The translations under genes were made by a program, and so were the position numbers. Shown piece by piece: positions 1 through 7,564 of a stretch of 16,987 nt of DNA. Location of the stretch: the NCBI GenBank assembly GCA_003645215.1, contig QNEM01000017.1, positions 1 through 16,987 of the forward strand, read 5' to 3'. Position 1 is the stretch's first letter. Each line of letters starts with the position of its first letter. The notes under the pieces are model-generated. The model had not been told where the DNA came from. It did no database searches and saw only the letters and a program-made list of their open reading frames with translations. The stretch comes from Gammaproteobacteria bacterium. GTDB taxonomy: Bacteria; Pseudomonadota; Gammaproteobacteria; Eutrophobiales; Eutrophobiaceae.

Positions 1-2807
1 ACCAACAAGATGGAATCATTGACCACGACACCAGCCAGGGAAACAAAACCAATCATGCTCGGCAGGGTAAAATCCAGGCCCATAATCAAATGACCCCAGA
101 TAGCACCAATCAGCGCCAGAGGTATATTGATCATAATGATCAGCGGTTCTCGATAATTACGAAATATCAGGCTAAGCAAAAGAAATACGCCAAACGCACC
201 CAGCCCGAAGCCTCTTAGTATGGATAACCTGGTTTCCATGCCATTCTCGACTTCGCCTTTTAACGCGAAAGTTATTCCAGGATGGCGCTCTTGCAATGTA
301 CTTAAAAAATGCTTTTGTAATCCTGTAATGACTTCTGAAGTATTGGCAATGTCTGCATCTACATCACCATAAATATTGACGGTACGTTGGTGATTGATAC
401 GTCCGATTCGTGCAAATTCACGCTCCTCGGTAATGATGGCAACGCTAGCCAGGGGAATTGCCAGTCCTGTTTCGGAAAACACGGTGAAATTGTCAAAATC
501 GTATAATTCATGATGTGCCTGGCTGTCCAGCTTGGCAACAATCTCATAGTCTTCACGTCCCCGGTAAATCTCATCGATTTCAACTTCATGGTAAGCAGCC
601 CTTAGCTGCAAGGCGATACTGCGAGAGTCGATATCCGCTACCAAAGCACCTGGTCTGAGCCTGATGCTGTACTTTGGTTTCCCTGGCCGAATATCATCCA
701 GTAAATTATTTACGCCCTGGTAACCTCTAAGCCAGTTTTGTACACCCCACGATGCCTTTGATAGCTCATCCATGTCCTGCCCACTCAGGCGAATGTGAAT
801 GGCGCGGCCAACCGGACCAATACGGGGTTCTTTGTATTGAATACTGACCACGCCAGGGATTTCGCCAGCATTTTCTTTCCAAAGCTGAACCAGTTCCTGA
901 ATCCTGGTATTACGTTTTTCGGTGTTAAGCAGATCAACATTAATGCTCGCTAAATGTGAACCATTTTCCGGTACATCACCATGTTTGCCGTATGTAAGCT
1001 GTACGTTTTTAATCAGCTCTTCTGTTTCGTTTTGATTGAGAACCTGACTGGTTTGATCCAGGGCATCGAGGAGAATATCCACTATACGTTCTGTTTCTGC
1101 CAATGGTGTTCCCTGAGGCAATAGAATTCTGGCTTCAAGAATATTACCTTCCAGATCAGGGAATGCCTTGAATTTCACCGTGCCTGTTGCAATCAGACCA
1201 ATGGAGAAAACCAGCATCGCCAGGGCAATACCAACAGTCATATAGCGATATCGCATAGCAACTTGAGTCAAATCTCCAACGGTATGTCGAAGCTGGTGGA
1301 AACGGTCCTCAAATTTTTGTCGCCATCTGGGCAGTGTTTTTTGCTGCGTATTTTGTAACGAATTCTTCAGGTGATGCGGTAATACCAGAAAGGCTTCAAT
1401 CAAACTGATGGTCAGAACCGAGAGTAGAACAACAGGTAACACGCCCAGTATTTGACCCATATCACCCTTCATCAGCAACAGGCTGCCAAATAGAAAGGCG
1501 GAAGTGAGATAGGAAGCAAGCACACCTCGCAGGACTTTTTTTGTGCCATCAATGGCTGCCTCTAGTGGAGGTTTTCCTTTTCGGTGTTCGTGATCAATGC
1601 TTTCGGACAGCACGATGGCGTCGTCCATCAAAATACCAATTGCCATCAGCAAGGCGACCATTGAGATCATATTGATACTCACGCCGAATATCACCATCAT
1701 GGCAAGCCCACCTAAAAACGAGATCGGCAGACCCAGGGCAATCCAGAAGGTGTAACGCCATGAGAAAAATACCAGTAGTGTGAGGGTTGCCAGTATCAGT
1801 CCCTGCCAACCATTTTTTAATAACAGTTGCAGACGGTCACGTACAAGTCTGGAGCCATCATTGACAATGGTCAGTCGCGTTCCCTGAGGCAGGATCCTGT
1901 TTTCCTGCTCGACAAATGCAGCCAGTGCATCAGAAACTTTAAGTGTGTCATCAATGGTGTTCTTACTGATTTTCAAAAGGGCAGCAGGTTTGCCGTTTAG
2001 CTCAACGCGCTCTTCAGGCTTCTCAAATTTATCCTCGATTCTGGCAATATCACCCAGTTTGATCTCCCCGCCTTCAGGGGTATTGATGATGACCAGATCG
2101 GCCAATTCGTCGGCAGTTTTTCGGACATTATCAAAGTGGAGCTGGTAGTAAGTTTCTGTTGCTTCCAATATCCCGGCTGGCAATTCCAGTGCCTGTGATG
2201 CGATCAAGTTGGAAATATCCTGGACACTAAGATTATATTTTTGTTGAGTATCAGGACGGATTAATACCTGAAGCTGATGTGTAGAAAATCCTTCTATGCT
2301 GACGATGGGAATTTCTGGCATGACCAACAGGCGGTTGCGGTAATACTCCGCCAGGGCCTTTAATTCAGTGAAAGTCAGTTTGTCTGAAGTAATGGCAATA
2401 TTGGCAACCGCATTAGTCCGCCCCAATTGTTTGATGACCGGATCTTCAACATTATCCGGAAAGTTCTGGATGGCGTCGACGGCAGTGTTAATGTCATCAG
2501 TAAATTCACGAATATCTCCTTCTTCCTGCATTTCCAGGGTGAAGATGGCGATATTGTCCCGGGCATCACAATCCTGTTCTTTTAAAAAACTGATGCCATC
2601 GGTGGCATCTTCCAGCGGGTTACAGATACCATCCTCAACATCGGTAGGACTGGCGCCAGGATAGGCCGCCGTAACCTGTACCTTGCTCGGCTTGAGTAGT
2701 GGAAAGGACTCCTTGTTCAGCCCACTCAAGGAAGCAAAACCAATGGCAATAATAGCCATCATCAATATATTGCTGAAGGTGGGATGGGCCGCAAAATAGC
2801 GAATCAT
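1..2807 (-). CDS. RND-family efflux pump inner-membrane subunit, partial (C-terminus beyond left edge)
   Basis: This is a proton-driven resistance-nodulation-division transporter of the AcrB/HAE1-like class, which exports substrates from the inner membrane and periplasm with an adaptor and an outer-membrane channel. I translated it by eye: 935 complete codons lie in the window and the frame is still open at base 1. The protein begins MIRYFAAHPTFSN with one TM (about residues 8-27), followed by a large periplasmic porter domain. TM2-TM4 follow at about 336-400. The adjacent aspartates D395/D396 in GILMDDAIV correspond to the proton-relay pair D407/D408 of AcrB. A second periplasmic domain follows, and the visible end, GVVVNDSILL, is the TM10 region, so roughly 100 residues are missing. 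The start ATG (2807) overlaps the adaptor's TGA as ATGA. The substrate cannot be read from the sequence, and no outer-membrane factor is in view. Confidence 0.93.
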   Translation of the reverse strand, partial: MIRYFAAHPTFSNILMMAIIAIGFASLSGLNKESFPLLKPSKVQVTAAYPGASPTDVEDGICNPLEDATDGISFLKEQDCDARDNIAIFTLEMQEEGDIREFTDDINTAVDAIQNFPDNVEDPVIKQLGRTNAVANIAITSDKLTFTELKALAEYYRNRLLVMPEIPIVSIEGFSTHQLQVLIRPDTQQKYNLSVQDISNLIASQALELPAGILEATETYYQLHFDNVRKTADELADLVIINTPEGGEIKLGDIARIEDKFEKPEERVELNGKPAALLKISKNTIDDTLKVSDALAAFVEQENRILPQGTRLTIVNDGSRLVRDRLQLLLKNGWQGLILATLTLLVFFSWRYTFWIALGLPISFLGGLAMMVIFGVSINMISMVALLMAIGILMDDAIVLSESIDHEHRKGKPPLEAAIDGTKKVLRGVLASYLTSAFLFGSLLLMKGDMGQILGVLPVVLLSVLTISLIEAFLVLPHHLKNSLQNTQQKTLPRWRQKFEDRFHQLRHTVGDLTQVAMRYRYMTVGIALAMLVFSIGLIATGTVKFKAFPDLEGNILEARILLPQGTPLAETERIVDILLDALDQTSQVLNQNETEELIKNVQLTYGKHGDVPENGSHLASINVDLLNTEKRNTRIQELVQLWKENAGEIPGVVSIQYKEPRIGPVGRAIHIRLSGQDMDELSKASWGVQNWLRGYQGVNNLLDDIRPGKPKYSIRLRPGALVADIDSRSIALQLRAAYHEVEIDEIYRGREDYEIVAKLDSQAHHELYDFDNFTVFSETGLAIPLASVAIITEEREFARIGRINHQRTVNIYGDVDADIANTSEVITGLQKHFLSTLQERHPGITFALKGEVENGMETRLSILRGFGLGAFGVFLLLSLIFRNYREPLIIMINIPLALIGAIWGHLIMGLDFTLPSMIGFVSLAGVVVNDSILL

Positions 2808-4174
2808 TGCATATGGCCTCTGATACCCAGGGCATCTTCAGCCATTCGCTTTTGATACTCACTTGCCAGGATAGTTTTAAGTGGTAAGCCCTCGATCACA
2901 GGAATGACATCAGTGATAATAATTTTTTCACCTTCTTCGATACCACTTTCGATAACCACTAATTCTCCCTGTTTGTGAAGAACCTTTACCGAACGAATCT
3001 CCAGTTGATTATTTTCTTTGGCAACATAGACACGTCCCTGATGCATGGCTTTTCTCGGTATAACCAACATCTCCCGGGCAGGTGAAAGGAATTCCACAGA
3101 TGCATACATACCCTTTAGCAGCGGAGGACGTTTCCCGGGAATAATGCCTTCATAAGGGTTATTAACAGTAACGACCAGATCCATCATATCGCGGTTGGGA
3201 TCGATGGATTCGCCAATGCGTAACAACTCACCTTGCCACCTTGCAATACTCCCATCGAAGCCGACCAGCCTGACGTTTGCTTCCAGTTGCATTTTGAAAA
3301 GTGCCGACTGTAAATCTGCCGGGTTTTGCATGTCAAAGATCAGCTTACGTCCCATCATCAATGGGCGAAATTGACGCGTTGGTAGCTGGGCATTTATTTC
3401 AACGGCCTTTATGCCCGACGCTTCAAACAAAATATTACCGACAGTAGTAAATTCGCCCTTATCAACTGAAACCTCACCGATACGGGCATCAAAAGGCAAG
3501 CGAATTTCGGTACGCCCCAGCGTGTCTTTACTTTGCGCAAGCCGGGTTTCAGATTGTTTGATCTGTGCCTGGGTTACGGCCTTACGGCTGACATAGCTGG
3601 TCAGTCTTCCCTGTAGATCTTCAACCTGCTGGCGGAGTTGAAAAACCTTCTGTTGTTCTACATCAACAACTGACTGGGCAATCAGTTTTTTCTCCCGGAT
3701 ACTGCGTAATCGGTCTAACTCTGTCAGGCCAATCTGTAAATTCTTACTGGCAATCTCAAGGGAACGACGGGTACTTTTTTCCTCAACTTCCAGTTGTGTT
3801 AAAGAAGACTGGCTACCTGCTAATCCTGCTGCACTTTGATCCAGAGAAAATTCAAAGATGGTTGGTTCAATACGTAAAGCTACTGTGTCTTTGGACAGGC
3901 TGCCACCTTTTTTCAATAGGGGATGGATGTAGCTGATCTTGCCACTAACCTCTGCCTTGGCCTCCAGTAAAACAGCAGGTTCTACATTCCCGTAGGCAAT
4001 TGCACGTGCACGGAAAGGAAGTTTTTCAAGTGTAATAATTTCCACTGTCCTGACAGGAAATTGCAGAACCTCGTGTTCGACAGGTGATCTGGACTTTACT
4101 TTGTAAATAACCAGTGCCAGGGCTGTAAGAACAATCAGCGGGAGAATAATCATTCTTTGGGAGATATTTTTCAT
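2804..4174 (-). CDS. RND efflux periplasmic adaptor subunit (HlyD/AcrA family)
   Basis: This is a membrane-fusion protein that bridges the RND pump and an outer-membrane channel. Residues 8-25 form one N-terminal hydrophobic segment (IILPLIVLTALALVIYK) that anchors the protein in the inner membrane; I see no lipobox cysteine. Residues 64-104 contain the first half of the biotinyl-lipoyl-like domain (EAKAEVSGKISYIHPLLKKG). A long charged alpha-hairpin/coiled coil follows at about 110-225, then the second lipoyl half (LPFDARIGEVSVDKGEFT), a beta-barrel and a membrane-proximal domain. At 456 aa it is longer than AcrA-type adaptors (about 380-400 aa). It is first in the operon and its stop overlaps the pump start, which implies translational coupling. 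No regulator of the TetR or MarR type is adjacent. The ribosome site upstream of the ATG is weak. Confidence 0.92.
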   Translation of the reverse strand: MKNISQRMIILPLIVLTALALVIYKVKSRSPVEHEVLQFPVRTVEIITLEKLPFRARAIAYGNVEPAVLLEAKAEVSGKISYIHPLLKKGGSLSKDTVALRIEPTIFEFSLDQSAAGLAGSQSSLTQLEVEEKSTRRSLEIASKNLQIGLTELDRLRSIREKKLIAQSVVDVEQQKVFQLRQQVEDLQGRLTSYVSRKAVTQAQIKQSETRLAQSKDTLGRTEIRLPFDARIGEVSVDKGEFTTVGNILFEASGIKAVEINAQLPTRQFRPLMMGRKLIFDMQNPADLQSALFKMQLEANVRLVGFDGSIARWQGELLRIGESIDPNRDMMDLVVTVNNPYEGIIPGKRPPLLKGMYASVEFLSPAREMLVIPRKAMHQGRVYVAKENNQLEIRSVKVLHKQGELVVIESGIEEGEKIIITDVIPVIEGLPLKTILASEYQKRMAEDALGIRGHMQ

Positions 4175-4248
4175 AGTTTTACCACTGCTTATTATTAATC
4201 AGATCTTCCTTAAATATATGTACTAAATCGGGGAAACCAACAAGTATA

Positions 4249-4560
4249 TTGCACCATAAGTACAGCCAAACTGTTAGCAAAACCTTCTGCTTAAAGTTTT
4301 CTGAAGATCTGGCCTTTTTCCCGGCTTATAGAAAGCAATTGGTATGTGTATGGAGGCTGGGGCTTGCCTTCTCATTATCAGAAGACGCGGCAGACTGTTG
4401 GCTGGCGAAAAACGGTAAACCTGAAGAAGTCTATGCAACTGTAGAACTGCTTCTGGACGAAAATCGCAACCCGAACGTGAATATCACGGGCGATCCTGCT
4501 CTACGTGCTGAGAAAATACGTGCCTGTGTAGAAAAAGCTGGAAACTGGGCCGAAGAGTAA
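4249..4560 (+). CDS. Small hypothetical protein (103 aa or shorter), uncertain
   Basis: I do not recognise this protein. The second half (from about residue 45, ending VEKAGNWAEE) has the composition and amphipathic pattern of a real soluble protein, with GKPEEVYATVELLLDENRNP followed by a helix-like RAEKIRACVEKAGNW. The first half is richer in Cys, Phe and Lys and less protein-like. No good Shine-Dalgarno sequence precedes the ATG at 4249. It has no TM segment or signal peptide. It lies divergently from the RND operon, 74 nt from the adaptor start, where a regulator might sit, but it shows no helix-turn-helix. It could be a small conserved protein with a different start, or the 3' remnant of a decayed gene. 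If it is not a gene, the interval 4175-4737 holds nothing else that I can identify. Confidence 0.35.
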   Translation: MHHKYSQTVSKTFCLKFSEDLAFFPAYRKQLVCVWRLGLAFSLSEDAADCWLAKNGKPEEVYATVELLLDENRNPNVNITGDPALRAEKIRACVEKAGNWAEE

Positions 4561-4737
4561 CAAGAATATCCATAATAGCTCGTTGAGGTGATAATGTTGT
4601 GGAGATAATATTTTACAATCAGGCCAGAATAAGAGATATTTATAGTAGTTTTGTTACGCTTCAGTGACCTTACTGTTTGTTGATAACAATTAAGGCCTGA
4701 AATACTGATTCAATTTTCCTTCGACAGGAGAATCTTT
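4561..4737 (+). promoter_or_regulatory. Intergenic leader upstream of the GGDEF-like gene
   Basis: This is a 177-nt AT-rich stretch that must contain the promoter of the downstream gene unless that gene is co-transcribed with the small ORF. I see no convincing -35/-10 pair. A short inverted repeat, TTGTT-GAT-AACAA, lies at 4677-4689, about 50 nt before the start codon. AGGAG at 4726-4730 is a strong ribosome binding site. No terminator-like hairpin follows the small ORF. Confidence 0.4.
4726..4730 (+). promoter_or_regulatory. Shine-Dalgarno AGGAG that fixes a TTG start
   Basis: AGGAG ends 7 nt before the TTG at 4738. That is optimal spacing, and no ATG in the correct frame lies nearby. This supports TTG as the true initiation codon of the GGDEF-like protein. 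Confidence 0.75.
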
Positions 4738-5517
4738 TTGTCTGATAGCGATAAAAGTGCAACTCAACCCGGGCTTAAGTTTTCAATTGCCCAGAAGATA
4801 GGCATCTTCTTCCTGATACCTGTTTTTATCGTTGCTGCCGGAATCATCATTTACGATCAGAAGCTTGCAGATCCAGGTATTATTGCTGCAACCGGTTTTG
4901 TTGTTGTTATTATTTTTTTAGTGTCAGTTTATATATATGTCAGGAAACTGGTAAAGAAGCAGTACGATGCTTACCTGAGGATGCAACTGATGGCCATCAC
5001 GGACGAATCAACCCAGCTTTTTACCAGAAAACACTTCAATGATTTATTTCAAGGTGAGTTAGCCAGAGCGATACGCTATGGAAGAGCAATTTGTTGTGCA
5101 GTTATAGAAATTGATGGCTATAAGGAAATAAAAGAAAAATATGGAAACCAGATTAGTGATGAAATCTTTCAGGAAACCGCAGAAAGCCTCAAAGACGATC
5201 TGAGAGTGATTGATGTAATTGCACGTGATGATGACAGGTTCATTTGTCTCTTCCCTGAAACAGATATTGAACCAGCCCTGTTTGTATCAAAAAGATTACG
5301 ATCAGTTATCGAGGGAGAAACTTTTGAGACTGGTGGGGATGATGGATTGATAGGCATTACAATCAGTATTGGAATCACAGAAAGCAAGCCTGGTTCGGGT
5401 GGTGAAGTAGATATTTTCAAGATAATAGATATAGCAGACAAGGCATTAACATTGGCGAAAGAGCAGGGTGGAAACAGGATAGAGTTCCTCAGCAACAGCA
5501 GCGCCAGGGCCGCCTAG
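4738..5517 (+). CDS. Membrane protein with degenerate GGDEF domain
   Basis: This 259-aa protein has a short N-terminal cytoplasmic tail and two TM helices (about residues 21-39 and 46-68) with only a few residues between them. A C-terminal GGDEF-type domain runs from about residue 86 to 250. Recognisable family features are DESTQLFTRKHF (normally D-x-LT-x-L-x-N-R), the central VIEIDGYKEIKEKYG (where F-K-x-I-N-D is usual), ISIGIT, and a terminal ADKALTLAKEQGGNRIE. The catalytic GG(D/E)EF signature is replaced by DDDRF (164-168), with one residue fewer before it. Loss of both glycines and the acidic-acidic pair makes diguanylate cyclase activity unlikely. An RxxD motif (R156-V-I-D159) sits where the inhibitory c-di-GMP site of active cyclases lies, so the domain might bind the nucleotide as an effector (inference). 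Translation starts at TTG with a good AGGAG. It ends at the shared terminator. Confidence 0.85.
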   Translation: MSDSDKSATQPGLKFSIAQKIGIFFLIPVFIVAAGIIIYDQKLADPGIIAATGFVVVIIFLVSVYIYVRKLVKKQYDAYLRMQLMAITDESTQLFTRKHFNDLFQGELARAIRYGRAICCAVIEIDGYKEIKEKYGNQISDEIFQETAESLKDDLRVIDVIARDDDRFICLFPETDIEPALFVSKRLRSVIEGETFETGGDDGLIGITISIGITESKPGSGGEVDIFKIIDIADKALTLAKEQGGNRIEFLSNSSARAA

Positions 5518-5547
5518 GCCGATATTTGACCCTTATATTCCGCGCAT

Positions 5548-5577
5548 AAAAAAAGCCTCGCATTGCGAGGCTTTTTT
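5548..5577. terminator. Bidirectional rho-independent terminator
   Basis: A perfect 7-bp GC-rich stem, GCCTCGC/GCGAGGC (5555-5561 and 5565-5571), closes a 3-nt ATT loop. It is flanked by seven A on the left (5548-5554) and six T on the right (5572-5577). The flanks make it functional in both directions. It lies between the convergent GGDEF-like gene (+) and the cold-shock gene (-) and should end both transcripts. Confidence 0.93.
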
Positions 5578-5602
5578 AATACCAGAAACTGTCCGGTTTT
5601 TT

Positions 5603-5806
5603 CTATTGTGCAGTCACGTTAGATGCGCTTGGACCTTTAGCTCCCATCTCGACGTCAAAGCTTACAGCCTGACCTTCAGCAAGAGACTTGAATCCTTCAG
5701 CGTTGATAGAACTATGATGAACAAATACATCGGCACTGCCATCATCTGGTGTGATAAATCCAAAACCTTTACTGTCGTTAAACCATTTTACTGTACCCGT
5801 AGCCAT
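5603..5806 (-). CDS. Cold-shock domain protein (CspA family)
   Basis: This 67-aa single-domain OB-fold protein binds single-stranded nucleic acid and acts as an RNA chaperone in the cytoplasm. The RNP1-like motif KGFGFI and the RNP2-like motif VFVHHS are both intact, and TVKWFN at the N-terminus is the family hallmark. Length and ends match CspA-type proteins. An AAGGGG ribosome site (5815-5820) sits 8 nt before the ATG. The leader upstream is AT-rich, and its transcript may be cold-regulated as in other Csp genes, though I could not identify a cold box. I cannot tell which Csp paralogue it is. It ends 25 nt before the shared terminator. Confidence 0.96.
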   Translation of the reverse strand: MATGTVKWFNDSKGFGFITPDDGSADVFVHHSSINAEGFKSLAEGQAVSFDVEMGAKGPSASNVTAQ

Positions 5807-5974
5807 TCTTGTTACCCCTTTAATTAAAAAATAAACAATGTATTAGCATGCATAATGTTACGAAGTATGACGGAATGCTTGCTGCTATACACTGCGAAGA
5901 GCTAACCGAAACCGCTACAAAAACTGCTAACAGGTGGAACTTATCGCATTCTGCACCGGAAAACCATCTTTTTA
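5807..5974 (-). promoter_or_regulatory. Leader and promoter region of the cold-shock gene
   Basis: These 168 nt separate the end of yaaA from the cold-shock gene and presumably hold its promoter and 5' untranslated leader. The part nearest the gene is very AT-rich, with an AATTAAAGGGG stretch just before the start. I see no intrinsic terminator for yaaA here and no promoter I would defend. A long leader would be typical of cspA-type genes (family knowledge, not seen directly). Confidence 0.4.
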
Positions 5975-6748
5975 TCAGTTTTGCCGTCGTTGAAAGACCC
6001 AGTTAGATTCACTGGATGCTGATTTATTAAATTTATAACCATCAACATTAAAATCTTTAATGTCTTCTGGATCCTTCAGCTTGTTCTTTATGATATACGC
6101 ACTCATCTGTCCACGTGCCTTTTTGGCAAAGAAACTGATGATTTTATATTTGCCATTTTTATAATCTTTAAACACCGGCACAATGATTTCGGCATTAATA
6201 TCGCCTGTCTGTAATGATTTGAAATACTCATTAGATGCCAGGTTAATCAGATGTTTGCTTTTACTGTCCTTAAGATCCTGATTGATCTGATCAGTCAGTT
6301 TTGATGCCCAGAATTCATACAGGCCCTTGCCTTTCTTGTTCTCAAACTTCACACCCATTTCCAGTCGATAGGCCTGAATCAAATCAAGCGGCTTTAACAC
6401 ACCATATAAACCAGACAATATTCTTAAATGCTTCTGTGCAAATTTCAGGTTCTGATTGCTAAATGTCCCGGCATCAATCCCGGTATAGACATCACCCTTG
6501 AACGCCAATAAAGCCTGTTTGGAGTTATCCAGCGTAAAAGGTGTTTTCCACTCATTAAAACGAAGGAAATTAAGGACACCGAGCTTGTCACTGACTTTCA
6601 TCAAAGATGATACCTCAGTGGGCGTCAGTTTTTTCAGTTGCGAGACAAGTTGCCTGGATTCTTTCAGAAACCCGGGTTGAGAATAGTCATTCGTGATTGG
6701 CGCCGTTTCAAAATCAAGCGTTTTTGCCGGCGATATGACAATCAGCAT
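5975..6748 (-). CDS. yaaA: Peroxide stress protein YaaA (DUF328/UPF0246)
   Basis: This 257-aa protein matches the E. coli YaaA family over its full length. Hallmarks are the N-terminal SPAKTLD, LAFKGDVYTG, LRILSGLYGVLKPLDLIQAYRLEMG, NLASNEYFKSL and the C-terminal IISFFAKKARG. E. coli YaaA is induced by OxyR under hydrogen peroxide stress and limits damage by keeping unincorporated iron low; DNA binding has also been reported for the family. It is a cytoplasmic protein with no TM segment. The ATG at 6748 has an AGAGG-like site about 11 nt upstream. It lies 110 nt downstream of cysE on the same strand, so it may have its own promoter. I see no OxyR site that I could support. Confidence 0.95.
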   Translation of the reverse strand: MLIVISPAKTLDFETAPITNDYSQPGFLKESRQLVSQLKKLTPTEVSSLMKVSDKLGVLNFLRFNEWKTPFTLDNSKQALLAFKGDVYTGIDAGTFSNQNLKFAQKHLRILSGLYGVLKPLDLIQAYRLEMGVKFENKKGKGLYEFWASKLTDQINQDLKDSKSKHLINLASNEYFKSLQTGDINAEIIVPVFKDYKNGKYKIISFFAKKARGQMSAYIIKNKLKDPEDIKDFNVDGYKFNKSASSESNWVFQRRQN

Positions 6749-6858
6749 TAAATGTAAAACCTCTGGATTAAAATATGGTTATTGATGTTAAGGCCAGCAC
6801 TTGAAATGTCAAAGATAAAGAGAATGCCGAGATCATAATGAATATATTTTGAACTCGT

Positions 6859-7542
6859 CTATTCTTTCTCTTTGAGTTTTTTCTCTATTTCATCCAATTG
6901 TTTCTGCATGCCATGTAGATGATCGAGGACACCATCGATGGCATTGGAAACCGGATCCGGCATGTCTGCGGCGGCATAGGCATCAAAGCCAACATTCTCT
7001 GCCAGCTCATCGCGCCTGGTTTTTCTTTCCTTGTCGGTGACGACATGGCCGGGAATACCGACAACAGTAGATGCTGCTGGTACATTCTTGACAACCACCG
7101 AATTGGAACCGATATGTGAGCCTTTACCAATCGTAATAGGCCCCAGTATTTTTGCACCGGCACCGATAACAACATCATCTTCCAGGGTCGGGTGACGTTT
7201 GCCTTTATTCCATGTGGTACCACCGAGTGTGACCCCATGATAGATTGAGCAGTTGTTGCCGATTTCTGCGGTCTCGCCGATGACAATGCCCATGCCGTGA
7301 TCAATAAAGAACCGTTGACCAATCGTTGCGCCGGGATGAATTTCAATACCAGTCAGGAAACGAGCAAAATGTGCCGATACTCGAGCGAACAAATAAAGTT
7401 TCTTTTTCCACAGCCAGTGATTTAAACGATGCAGTAATATCGCATGCAGGCCCGGGCAGGTCGTCAAGGTCTCGATGGCGCTACGTGCGGCCGGATCGCG
7501 TTCAAAAACAACCTTGATATCTTCTTTTACTGTATGAAACAT
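6859..7542 (-). CDS. cysE: Serine O-acetyltransferase, short (EpsC/NifP-like) type
   Basis: The enzyme transfers acetyl from acetyl-CoA to L-serine to give O-acetylserine, the committed step of cysteine synthesis. The 227-aa protein has a short helical N-terminus (1-65) and then left-handed beta-helix hexapeptide repeats, IEIHPGATIGQRFFIDHG (66-83) through IGSNSVVVKNVP. Active-site residues are D81/H82 (D157/H158 in E. coli CysE) and the later RHPTL histidine. The position equivalent to E. coli D143 is E67, as is usual in the short Bacillus-like type, which lacks the first 70 or so residues of E. coli CysE. The last 50 residues form a charged helical tail ending in KKLKEKE rather than the terminal isoleucine that E. 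coli CysE inserts into the CysK active site. It starts 22 nt after the valS stop and is probably co-transcribed with valS. Confidence 0.94.
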   Translation of the reverse strand: MFHTVKEDIKVVFERDPAARSAIETLTTCPGLHAILLHRLNHWLWKKKLYLFARVSAHFARFLTGIEIHPGATIGQRFFIDHGMGIVIGETAEIGNNCSIYHGVTLGGTTWNKGKRHPTLEDDVVIGAGAKILGPITIGKGSHIGSNSVVVKNVPAASTVVGIPGHVVTDKERKTRRDELAENVGFDAYAAADMPDPVSNAIDGVLDHLHGMQKQLDEIEKKLKEKE

Positions 7543-7564
7543 AATCTTGTTTACTGGGCTAATT

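Noticed and set aside
2368..2664. Open frame of 98 codons on the + strand
   Set aside because: It lies opposite the RND pump gene, has no ribosome site, and its Ser-rich composition is what antisense of such a gene gives.
5169..5495. Open frame of 108 codons on the minus strand
   Set aside because: It is antisense to the GGDEF-like gene, with Ser/Ile-rich low-complexity composition and no ribosome site.
5606..5827. Open frame of 73 codons on the + strand
   Set aside because: It is antisense to the cold-shock gene, which is unambiguous.
6885..7346. Open frame of 153 codons on the minus strand
   Set aside because: It is a shifted frame inside cysE; the cysE frame carries all the family motifs.
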